From Georgenia sp. SYP-B2076 (lineage in GTDB: Bacteria; Actinomycetota; Actinomycetes; Actinomycetales; Actinomycetaceae), in assembly GCF_003991205.1 (NCBI RefSeq), contig NZ_RXOZ01000011.1, forward strand, positions 248,001-312,000: a stretch of DNA of 64,000 bases, in the 5' to 3' direction. Below, piece after piece: positions 35,595 through 42,577 of the stretch. A program made the position numbers and the translations under genes. Every line of letters starts with the position of its first letter. Position 1 is the first letter of the stretch. The notes beneath the pieces were generated by a model. That model saw only the letters and a program-made list of their open reading frames with translations, had not been told where the DNA came from and did no database searches.

Positions 35595-36793
35595 ACCCGG
35601 TCCTGGCGTTCGTCGTCGTCATGGCGATCTGGACCGTCAGCGACCTCGTCGCCAAGAGGACGAAGTCGCTGCTGTCGTCCCTGTTCGTCGCGTCGGTCAT
35701 CTTCCTCATCGGGTTCCTCACCGACATCTTCCCGGGCGACATGCTCTCCAGCTCGGCGCTGCTCGGGCTGGGCGGGGTGGTGGTCGGGTTCATCATCGTC
35801 CACCTCGGCACCCTCATCAGCATCGAGGACTTCAAGAAGCAGTGGAGGACCCTGCTGATCGGGATCTCGACCGTGATCGGCATCGGGGTGCTGCTCCTCG
35901 TCGCGGCCCTGATCTTCGGGGGCCGGGCGCCGCGCGGGTACGAGGGGGTCGCGAGCGCCCTCGACTTCGTCATCGCCGGGACCGGGGCCCTGAGCGGCGG
36001 CACGATCTCCGTCCTCATCGTCCAGGAGGCGGCGCTCGGCTACGGGCTCACCGCCGTGGCGATCTTCCCCGTCCTCATCGCCGCGCTCCAGGGCCTGGTG
36101 GGCTTCCCGCTCACCTCCGTCATCCTGCGCAGCGAGGCGCAGCGCCTGCGGGGCGAGTACCGCGCCGGGAACCTCGCCCCCGCCGTCTCGGCCGGCACCG
36201 AGACCGAGCGGAGCACGAGGCTGCCGGCGGCCCTGCAGACCAGCGCGGGCACCCTGTTCGTGGTGGGCGTCGTGGTGCTGGTCTCGATCCTGGTCAACAA
36301 CGTCACGGACGGGATCCTCAACACCTTCGTGGTCGCCCTCCTGCTGGGGATCACGCTGCGCGCCACCGGTGTGCTCAGGCCCTCGGTGCTGGTGGGGATC
36401 GACGCCCTCGGGCTGATGATGATCTCCATCCTGATCCTCGTGTTCGCCCCGCTGGCCGGGGTGTCGCCCGCCGACGTCGGAGCGCTCGCCCTGCCGCTCG
36501 TCCTCGCCTTCGTGTTCGGGCTGGTCGGCATCGCGCTGTTCGCCGGCCTGGTCGGCAAGCTGCTAGGGTACAGCATCCCCATGTCGGTCGGCATCGGGCT
36601 CACCGCCCTCTACGGGTTCCCCGGCACCATGATCCTCAGCCAGGAGGCGGCACGCGGGGCCGGCGAGACCCCGGACGAGGTGGCGGCCATCGAGGCCGAC
36701 ATCCTCCCGAAGATGATCGTGGCCGGGTTCTCCACTGTGACGATCACCTCTGTGGTGGTCACGAGCATCATCGCCGCGCACATCGGCTCGTAG
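35591..36793 (+). CDS. multi-pass membrane permease, distantly GltS-like
   Basis: 400 residues, almost all hydrophobic with about 10-11 membrane segments. Two-fold symmetry is suggested by matching glycine-rich re-entrant stretches: FVIAGTGALSGGTISVLIVQ in the first half and GIGLTALYGFPGTMILSQEA in the second, the pattern of GltS/2-hydroxycarboxylate-type carriers. A Na+-linked organic-acid or amino-acid carrier is the best guess. The ATGA overlap with the M17 aminopeptidase is strong evidence for a common function, for example recycling or export of released amino acids. The family is not firmly recognised. Confidence 0.85.
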   Translation: MNPVLAFVVVMAIWTVSDLVAKRTKSLLSSLFVASVIFLIGFLTDIFPGDMLSSSALLGLGGVVVGFIIVHLGTLISIEDFKKQWRTLLIGISTVIGIGVLLLVAALIFGGRAPRGYEGVASALDFVIAGTGALSGGTISVLIVQEAALGYGLTAVAIFPVLIAALQGLVGFPLTSVILRSEAQRLRGEYRAGNLAPAVSAGTETERSTRLPAALQTSAGTLFVVGVVVLVSILVNNVTDGILNTFVVALLLGITLRATGVLRPSVLVGIDALGLMMISILILVFAPLAGVSPADVGALALPLVLAFVFGLVGIALFAGLVGKLLGYSIPMSVGIGLTALYGFPGTMILSQEAARGAGETPDEVAAIEADILPKMIVAGFSTVTITSVVVTSIIAAHIGS

Positions 36794-36821
36794 GGGCGCC
36801 GCCGGCCGCCGGCCTCGACGT

Positions 36822-36837
36822 TCAAACACGTGTTCGA
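36822..36837 (+). promoter_or_regulatory. LexA (SOS) box before dinB
   Basis: TCAAACACGTGTTCGA matches the actinobacterial LexA consensus TCGAAC-N4-GTTCGA at all but one position (third base). It lies 13-29 bases upstream of the dinB GTG, overlapping the presumed promoter, so dinB should be damage-inducible. Confidence 0.75.
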
Positions 36838-36850
36838 CTAGGCTGGGGTC

Positions 36851-38110
36851 GTGTCCGCCGGGCCGACGATCCTGCACGCCGATCTGGACGCCTTCTACGC
36901 GTCCGTCGAGCAGCTGCTCGACCCGGCCCTGCGCGCCCGGCCGGTCGCGGTGGGGGGCAGCGCCCGCGGCGGGGTGGTCCTCGCGGCGTCCTACGAGGCC
37001 AAGTCCCACGGCGTCCAGGGCGGCATGCCCGGCTGGCGGGCCGCTGAGCTGTGCCCCTCGCTCGTCTTCGTCCGGGGGCATTTCGACCGGTACCAGCGGC
37101 TCGCGGACCAGGTGATGGACATCCTCGGCGACGTGACCCCGGCGGTGCAGCGGATCTCCATCGACGAGGCCTTCCTCGACGTCTCCGGGTCGACGCACCT
37201 GTTCGGGCCGCCGGCCGCGATCGGGGCCCTGCTCCGCCGGCGGGTGCGCGCCGAGGCGGGGCTGCCGATCTCGGTCGGCGCCGCCCGGACCAAGCACCTG
37301 GCCAAGATCGCCTCCCAGGTCGCCAAGCCCGACGGTCTCGTGGTGGTCCAGCCGGACCAGGAACGCGCGTTCCTCGACCCGCTGCCCGTCGGCCTCATGT
37401 GGGGCGTGGGCCCGGTGACGGAGCGGCGGCTGGCCGAGCGGGGCATCCACGCGATCGGCGACCTCGCCGGGGCGCCTGGCCCCATGCTGGAACGCCTCCT
37501 CGGGCGTGCGGCCGGGGCCACCCTGCACGCCCTCGCCCTGAACGAGGACCCGCGCCGGGTCACGACGCCCGGCCGGACCCGGTCGGTCGGTGCGCAGTCC
37601 GCGCTCGGCCGCCGCCCGCCCACCCCGGAGCTCGTGCGGGCGGTGCTGGGGCACCTGGCCGAGCGGGTGGCCGGCCGGTTGCGCGCCAAGGGCACGGCGG
37701 GCCGCACCGTCACCGTCCGGGTGCGGTTCACCGGCATGCGCGCGGTGACGCGCTCCCTCACGCTGCCCGCGCCCGTCGCCACCACGCTGACCCTCACCGA
37801 GGTGGCCGAGCAGCTCGCCTGGCAGGCGATCGGGGAGCAGGACGAGCCGGCGGCCCAGATCAGCCTGCTCGCCATCTCCGTGTCGAACCTGAGCCACCAG
37901 CACGGCGTCCAGCTCGAGCTCCCCCTCGCCCCCGAGGACCCGTGGCGCCCGGGGTCGGCGACGGGATCGACGAGGTGGGCCCTGGACACGTCCATGGACG
38001 CCGTCCGCGCGCGGTTCGGGCGCGATGCGGTCGGCTACCTCCCGGCGACGCTGCGGCGTTCCGGTGGGGTCCCCGACGCCTTCCGGGAGCTCGCCGAGCG
38101 GGACCTGTGA
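36851..38110 (+). CDS. dinB: DNA polymerase IV (Y family)
   Basis: 419 residues. Y-family motifs are in place: HADLDAFYASVEQ with the first metal-binding Asp, AASYEAKSHGVQGGMPG, RISIDEAFLDVSG with the catalytic Asp-Glu pair near 104, GAARTKHLAKIASQVAKPDGL, and the helix-hairpin-helix region MWGVGPVTERRLAERGI. The C-terminus is the little-finger domain. It performs error-prone translesion synthesis. The final residues carry no clear beta-clamp peptide. The GTG at 36851 starts right after the LexA box and GGGGTC. Confidence 0.95.
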   Translation: MSAGPTILHADLDAFYASVEQLLDPALRARPVAVGGSARGGVVLAASYEAKSHGVQGGMPGWRAAELCPSLVFVRGHFDRYQRLADQVMDILGDVTPAVQRISIDEAFLDVSGSTHLFGPPAAIGALLRRRVRAEAGLPISVGAARTKHLAKIASQVAKPDGLVVVQPDQERAFLDPLPVGLMWGVGPVTERRLAERGIHAIGDLAGAPGPMLERLLGRAAGATLHALALNEDPRRVTTPGRTRSVGAQSALGRRPPTPELVRAVLGHLAERVAGRLRAKGTAGRTVTVRVRFTGMRAVTRSLTLPAPVATTLTLTEVAEQLAWQAIGEQDEPAAQISLLAISVSNLSHQHGVQLELPLAPEDPWRPGSATGSTRWALDTSMDAVRARFGRDAVGYLPATLRRSGGVPDAFRELAERDL

Positions 38111-38237
38111 CGGGTGCCGCGACCCTCGCCACCGCGACCCGACCGGCGCTAGCGTTCGTGCCAGTCGCGGATCGGCGCGGATCGGCGACCGGACGGCGGT
38201 CAGCGAGGTGAGCCGAGATGTCGGCAGGGCGGTCACG

Positions 38238-39482
38238 GTGACCGGGGGCCCGCGCGCGGGTCCGCCGACGCAGCAGCAGGACCTGGTCCTGCGGCACGAG
38301 CACCGCCTCACGACCCTCGCGCTGGAGGTCCTCCGGCTGCTCGCCAAGCCCCAGGAGGACGTCGACCGGCTGGTCGCGGACCAGCTGGAGAAGAACCCCG
38401 CCCTGCTGGCGGCCGGCCCGCGACGCTGCCGGTGGTGCGGCCTGTCCCTGGTGGACGGCCGCTGCCGGGCCTGCGGAGGCCCCGTGGGCCTCATGGCGGA
38501 GCCCCCCGCGGCGGCCGACGAGCGGGACGAGGTCCGGCTCGTCGCCCGCCAGCTCGCGCCGAGGGGCTGCGAGCGTGCCGTCGACGTCGTCATGGCCGGC
38601 CTCGACGCCCGCGGCCTCCTCCCGGGAGGGCTCGCGGAGCTGACGCCGCAGGGGTGCGCCCCGGCCCAGCTCGCCGCCGGTCTGCGCGCCGTCCAGGAGG
38701 CGGGACCACCGGGGACGGCGGCGCCGGACGCCGCCGCCGCGCTGCTCGCCCAGGCGCGCTGGCACGCGGCGCACGGCGGGCCACCGCTCCTCGTCCCCCT
38801 GCTGGGCGACCACCTCGCCGCGTTCGCCACCGACCGCGCCGCCGCGGCCGCCGCCCTCGGCGTGGGCGTGGCCGAGGTCGACGCCGTGGCCCGGTTCGTG
38901 CGCGCCCGCCTGACACCCGCGCCCCTGCCCAGCGGCGGCGGCCCGCGCCACCCCGCGCCGCCCGACGTCATCCTGCGGGCCCAGGACGGCGAGGTGAGCG
39001 CCGTCGTCCTGCGGCCCGACGACCTCGGGCTGGCGCTCGCGCCGGACGGGCCCGGGCGGGGCTGGCAGACCGCGCGCGCGGAGGCCCGCTCGCTCCTGGA
39101 CGTGCTGGACCGCCGGGCCGGTACCCTCCAGCGGCTCGCGGACGTCCTCGCGCACCGGCAGCGGGGGTTCGTGCTCCACGGGCCGGCGGCGCACCGCCCG
39201 CTCACGCGGGCGCAGGTCGCCGCGGAGGTGGGCGTCCACCCCTCGACGGTCTCCCGGGCGGTCGCCGGCGCGGTGGCCCGGCTCCCGGACGGGCGCATCG
39301 TCGCGCTCGCGGACTTCTTCGGCGGGGCCGTCTCCGCCCGGGCCGCCCTCGCCGCCATGCTGGGGTCCCCGCGGCCGCCCCGCAGCGACGCTGAGGCCGC
39401 GGCGCGCCTCGCCGAGACGGGGGTCGTGCTCGCCCGGCGGACCGTCGCCAAGTACCGCCGCGAGCTGGAAGAGGGCTCGTAG
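38238..39482 (+). CDS. rpoN: RNA polymerase sigma-54 factor (RpoN)
   Basis: 414 residues from GTG 38238 (GTG 38208 is an alternative). Region I is the Gln/Leu-rich activator-responsive helix (QQQDLVLRHEHRLTTLALEV then LEKNPALL, 12-57). Where most sigma-54 proteins have an acidic linker there is a zinc-ribbon-like C64xxC67-x8-C76xxC79. The core-binding region follows, then a helix-turn-helix (LTRAQVAAEVGVHPSTVSRA, about 315-340), and the RpoN box ARRTVAKYRR near the C-terminus, which reads the -24 element. Sigma-54 directs polymerase to GG-N10-GC promoters and needs an AAA+ activator. Both are found just downstream. Sigma-54 is generally thought absent from actinobacteria, making this gene unusual. 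A TAGCGT box at 38150 may be its promoter. Confidence 0.9.
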   Translation: MTGGPRAGPPTQQQDLVLRHEHRLTTLALEVLRLLAKPQEDVDRLVADQLEKNPALLAAGPRRCRWCGLSLVDGRCRACGGPVGLMAEPPAAADERDEVRLVARQLAPRGCERAVDVVMAGLDARGLLPGGLAELTPQGCAPAQLAAGLRAVQEAGPPGTAAPDAAAALLAQARWHAAHGGPPLLVPLLGDHLAAFATDRAAAAAALGVGVAEVDAVARFVRARLTPAPLPSGGGPRHPAPPDVILRAQDGEVSAVVLRPDDLGLALAPDGPGRGWQTARAEARSLLDVLDRRAGTLQRLADVLAHRQRGFVLHGPAAHRPLTRAQVAAEVGVHPSTVSRAVAGAVARLPDGRIVALADFFGGAVSARAALAAMLGSPRPPRSDAEAAARLAETGVVLARRTVAKYRRELEEGS

Positions 39483-39529
39483 CCCGGGAAGACGGCTTCT
39501 CCCCGGCGCGCCCGGACGCCTATCGCCGC

Positions 39530-39541
39530 GAAGCGTGCTTC
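39530..39541. promoter_or_regulatory. candidate activator site (UAS) for the sigma-54 promoter
   Basis: GAAGC-GT-GCTTC, a perfect dyad flanked by CGC, lies about 100 bases upstream of the expected start site, where enhancer-binding proteins usually bind. A half copy (GCTTCGCG) occurs at 39592-39599. Assignment to the downstream activator is inference. Confidence 0.35.
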
Positions 39542-39607
39542 CGGTGGCGTGGCCGGGCGGCCCTCGGGGCGGGCGTAAGTCCCCTCGTGCCGCTTCGCGC
39601 GCCGCCC

Positions 39608-39623
39608 TGGCACGGAACGTGCA
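39608..39623 (+). promoter_or_regulatory. sigma-54 promoter of the seven-gene operon
   Basis: TGGCACG-GAAC-GTGCA: a perfect -24 element and GG-N10-GC spacing (GG 39609-39610, GC 39621-39622), differing from the TTGCA -12 consensus at one base. Transcription would start near 39633, about 40 bases before the first start codon. The presence of rpoN upstream and a GAFTGA activator at the operon's far end support the assignment. Confidence 0.78.
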
Positions 39624-39673
39624 TATCGAAGGGTGTCGGGTCTCGTGCCGCTGCGACTGGAGGGAGCTGGGCC

Positions 39674-40303
39674 ATGCATGACATCGACAGAGCGCTCTTC
39701 GAGACCGAGGAGGAGGGGGAGACCTTCGAGGGAGAGTTCGCGGACAACCGTGAGCTCGCGCTCGCGGGCGAGCTCCTGGAGGTCACCAACGAGGAGGAGC
39801 TCGACCAGTTCCTCGGGAAGCTGCTCAGCGGCGCGGTGAAGGCCGGCCGCTCCTTCCTCGCCTCGGACGCCGGCAAGGCCGTCGGCGGGTTGCTCAAGAG
39901 CGCGGCCAAGACCGCCTTGCCCCAGGTCGGCCAGGCCCTCGGGAACTACCTCGTCCCCGGCGCCGGCGGCGCCGCCGGCCAGCGGGCCGGCGCGTTCGTG
40001 GGCAAGACCCTGGGGCTCGAGGTCGAGGGCATGACGGCCGAGGACCGCCAGTTCGAGACCGCCCGCGGGTTCGTCCGCTTCGCCGACGAGATGGCGCGCA
40101 CGGCCGTGGCGGCGCCGCCGACCGTCCCGGCGGCCGTGGCGGCGTCGCGCGCGGCGACCATCGCCGCGTCCCGTCACCTCCCGGGGCTCGTCCCGGTGGT
40201 CCAGCGGCTGCGCCCGCCGGGCGCGGGGCAGGGCGGTCCGCGCCGCCCCCGCTCCGGGCGCTGGGTGCGGCGCGGCTCGTCCATCGTCATCCTGAACGCC
40301 TAG
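39674..40303 (+). CDS. acidic/glycine-zipper protein A of the sigma-54 operon
   Basis: 209 residues; ATG 39674 has GGAGGGAG upstream. Three parts: an acidic leader (ETEEEGETFEGEF, 10-22), a core with LLEVTNEEELDQFLGKLLSG (39-58) followed by a Gly/Ala-rich helical region (60-115) that could insert in or line a membrane or shell, and a conserved R-GFVRFADEMA helix with AAPPTVPAAVAA. The last 35 residues are basic. It is a paralogue of the next gene product, with a near-identical DNA block encoding the TNEEELDQFLG segment. Similar acidic 'EFE' proteins occur in other phyla with no known function. First gene after the sigma-54 promoter. Confidence 0.85.
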   Translation: MHDIDRALFETEEEGETFEGEFADNRELALAGELLEVTNEEELDQFLGKLLSGAVKAGRSFLASDAGKAVGGLLKSAAKTALPQVGQALGNYLVPGAGGAAGQRAGAFVGKTLGLEVEGMTAEDRQFETARGFVRFADEMARTAVAAPPTVPAAVAASRAATIAASRHLPGLVPVVQRLRPPGAGQGGPRRPRSGRWVRRGSSIVILNA

Positions 40304-40313
40304 GAGTGGGGTC

Positions 40314-41258
40314 ATGACCGCTTATGAGAACGAGAACGCCTGGGCCGGCGAGGGCGGCCTGCAGGAGTGGGAGCTCGTCGGCGAGGGCCCGGGGTACGAG
40401 ACGGGCTGGGCCGGCGAGGGGGAGGGCGAGCTGTTCCAGGGCGAGGAGGAGGACGAGGGCGAGTACGCGGGCGAGTCCGAGGAGGGGGAGACGGCCCTCG
40501 CCCAGGAGCTCCTGGAGATCACCAACGAGGAGGAGCTCGACCAGTTCCTCGGCAGCCTCGTCCGCGGCGCCGGCAAGTTCCTCAAGTCGAGCGTGGGCAA
40601 GTCGGTCCTGGGCGTCCTGAAGAGCGTCGCCAAGACCGCGCTGCCCGTGGTCGGCTCCGCCATCGGGAGCTTCGTGGCGCCCGGCGTCGGCACCGCGATC
40701 GGCGGGAAGCTCGGGTCGATGGCCTCCAAGCTGCTCGAGGTCGACGAGCAGGAGATGCTCGGCGAGGTCCAGGCGGAGTACGAGGCCGCGCGCCGGTTCG
40801 TCCGGTTCGGGCGCGCTACCGTCCGGTACGCCGCCGCCGCACCGCCCAACGTCCCCCCGGGCGTCGTGGCCCGCACCGCCGCCACGACGGCGGCCCGGCG
40901 CTACGCCCCCGCCCTGCTCCGCGGCTCCTCCCAGGGCTGGCGGTCCCGCCGCGACGAGCGCTACGGCGCCCGGGGCCACCAGCAGGCCCCCCGCCAGTCG
41001 TACGGCGGCCGCGGCCAGGCCGGCTACGGGCAGCAGGCCTACGGGCAGGGGAGCTACGGCCAGGGGGGCTACGGCCAGGGGGGCTACGGCCAGGAGGGCT
41101 ACGGCGGCCAGGGCTACGGGCGGCGCCGCGCGCCGCGCGGCTACTACTACCCCGCGTACCCGGCGGCCGACGACTTCGCCCCCTGGGCGGCCGCCTGGGG
41201 CGACGGCGGTGGCCAGACGTGGGACGGCGACGACGGCGGGGGGTTCGAGTACCCATGA
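40314..41258 (+). CDS. acidic/glycine-zipper protein B with YGQG repeat tail
   Basis: 314 residues, paralogue of protein A. Residues 1-60 are strongly acidic (EGEGELFQGEEEDEGEYAGE). The core repeats LLEITNEEELDQFLGSLVRG, then a glycine-zipper stretch (GSAIGSFVAPGVGTAIGGKL, about 119-138), then RRFVRFGRATVRYAAAAPPNVPP. The tail is low-complexity: a basic Arg/Gln segment, five or more YGQG-type repeats (about 235-270), and an aromatic acidic end. Such Tyr/Gly/Gln tails favour self-association or condensation. It begins 10 bases after gene A and overlaps the protease gene by ATGA. Structural function is inference. Confidence 0.88.
   Translation: MTAYENENAWAGEGGLQEWELVGEGPGYETGWAGEGEGELFQGEEEDEGEYAGESEEGETALAQELLEITNEEELDQFLGSLVRGAGKFLKSSVGKSVLGVLKSVAKTALPVVGSAIGSFVAPGVGTAIGGKLGSMASKLLEVDEQEMLGEVQAEYEAARRFVRFGRATVRYAAAAPPNVPPGVVARTAATTAARRYAPALLRGSSQGWRSRRDERYGARGHQQAPRQSYGGRGQAGYGQQAYGQGSYGQGGYGQGGYGQEGYGGQGYGRRRAPRGYYYPAYPAADDFAPWAAAWGDGGGQTWDGDDGGGFEYP
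41023..41121 (+). repeat. tandem 15-bp repeats encoding YGQGG
   Basis: Several imperfect to exact copies of a GGCTACGGCCAGGGG unit encode the YGQG(G/S) tail of protein B. The central copies are identical at DNA level, so the number of units may vary between strains by slippage. Confidence 0.8.
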
Positions 41259-42577
41259 CCGCCCTGCAGGTGACCGCCACCACCGCTCGGTTGCTCGAGG
41301 TCGAGGCGGAGGCGCTGCTGGTGCGTCTCGGGCAGGTGCGGCCGTTCGTGCTGACCGAGACGATGGTGGTCGCGGCGAACCTGCCCTACCAGGCCCACCG
41401 CGCCATCGAGCGGTTCCTGTTCGACGGGCGCATGGCGCTGCGGCGTGAGGTCGTCGGCTTCCTCGGGTGGCTCCACGGTGCGGGCCGGGGCGCGCCGCCC
41501 GAGGAGCAGCAGCGCCGGTTCGTGGTCATCCGGCTGCGGTTCAACGACGTCCTGTCTCAGCTCGACATGTTCGCCGAGGTGCTCACGCAGCGCAGCGAGC
41601 AGACCACGGGTGTGTGGCTCTCCGGCCTCGACCACCTCGCGGCCGACGCGCTGCGGATGCCCGCGCCGCACCCGCAGCTGCCGCCGCAGATCTGCTATCT
41701 CGCCCGCGGGTCGGGCGCCGCGATCCGGCGGGCCCGGACCCGGCTGCCCGGCGGCCGCCTCAGCCCGGTGGCGATCATCCGCGTCCCGCGCGAGCGGATG
41801 GTCGGGCATGGCGTCGCCTCGTCCCTCGTGCACGAGGTCGGGCACCAGGCCGCGGCCCTCCTGGGTCTCGTCGAGTCGCTGCGCGCGGAGATCCGGGCGC
41901 GGGGCGACGGCGGAGCGTGGGAGACCTGGCACCGCACCGTCTCCGAGTGCGTGGCCGACTTCTGGGCGGTCGGCAAGCTCGGGATCTCCGCCACGCTCGG
42001 CCTCATGGCGGTCGTCAGCCTGCCGAGGTACTTCGTCTTCCGCCCGTCGGGGGAGGACCCGCACCCCACGCCGTACCTGCGGGTGCTGCTCAGCGCGGCG
42101 GTCGGGGACGTGCTCTACCCCCACCCGCAGTGGCGGCGCATGGCCGAGACGTGGCGGGCCTTCTATCCCACCGGCGGGCTGCCGGCGGACCACGCGCGCG
42201 CCGTCGCGGAGCTCGAGCCCACGGTGCCGGCCATGGCGCGGCTGCTCGCCGGCCACCGCCCGCCCAGCCTGGGCGGGCGCGCGCTCGCGGAGATCATGCC
42301 GCTGCGCCGCCGCCGTCCGGAGCAGCTGCTGGCCATGCACGCCGCCTGGCGGGACGATCTCGGCATCGTCGCGCGCCTGCCGCCCACGCTCGTCTTCGCC
42401 GCCGTCGGCCAGGCGCGGGCCGCCGGCCGGGTCAGCGCCGACCAGGAGAGCGACGTCCTCTCCTCCGTCCTCACCGCCTGGGCCGTCCGAGGCAGCCTCG
42501 AGGTCCTCGAGCGCGACGCCCGCGTCCCCTCCGCCGTCGGCACCCGTGCCGCCCAGCTAGAAAGGAAACTCCCATGA
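41255..42577 (+). CDS. putative zinc metalloprotease (HEVGH)
   Basis: 440 residues. The motif H193-E-V-G-H197 follows LVHEVGHQAAALLGL, and a downstream E231-C-V-A-D could supply the third zinc ligand, as in gluzincin-type peptidases. The N-terminal 190 residues are helical and unrecognised; the C-terminal part has an ATLGLMAVVSLPRYFVF segment that could touch a membrane. No signal peptide. ATGA overlaps on both sides couple it to proteins B and D of the operon. It may process the two acidic/glycine-zipper proteins. Catalytic motif is seen; substrate is inference. Confidence 0.85.
   Translation: MTALQVTATTARLLEVEAEALLVRLGQVRPFVLTETMVVAANLPYQAHRAIERFLFDGRMALRREVVGFLGWLHGAGRGAPPEEQQRRFVVIRLRFNDVLSQLDMFAEVLTQRSEQTTGVWLSGLDHLAADALRMPAPHPQLPPQICYLARGSGAAIRRARTRLPGGRLSPVAIIRVPRERMVGHGVASSLVHEVGHQAAALLGLVESLRAEIRARGDGGAWETWHRTVSECVADFWAVGKLGISATLGLMAVVSLPRYFVFRPSGEDPHPTPYLRVLLSAAVGDVLYPHPQWRRMAETWRAFYPTGGLPADHARAVAELEPTVPAMARLLAGHRPPSLGGRALAEIMPLRRRRPEQLLAMHAAWRDDLGIVARLPPTLVFAAVGQARAAGRVSADQESDVLSSVLTAWAVRGSLEVLERDARVPSAVGTRAAQLERKLP

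Noticed and set aside
38146-38164. TGGCACGAACGCTAGC on the minus strand near rpoN
   Set aside because: GG to GC spacing is 11, not 10, and it would transcribe antisense into dinB.
36563-40315. Long minus-strand open frame opposite dinB, rpoN and protein A
   Set aside because: Product is Arg/Pro/Ala-rich with no domain; typical antisense frame of high-GC coding DNA, and it opposes three well-supported genes.
41023-41121. Tandem repeats that could suggest a CRISPR array
   Set aside because: Units are contiguous, in coding frame and without spacers; they encode the YGQG tail.
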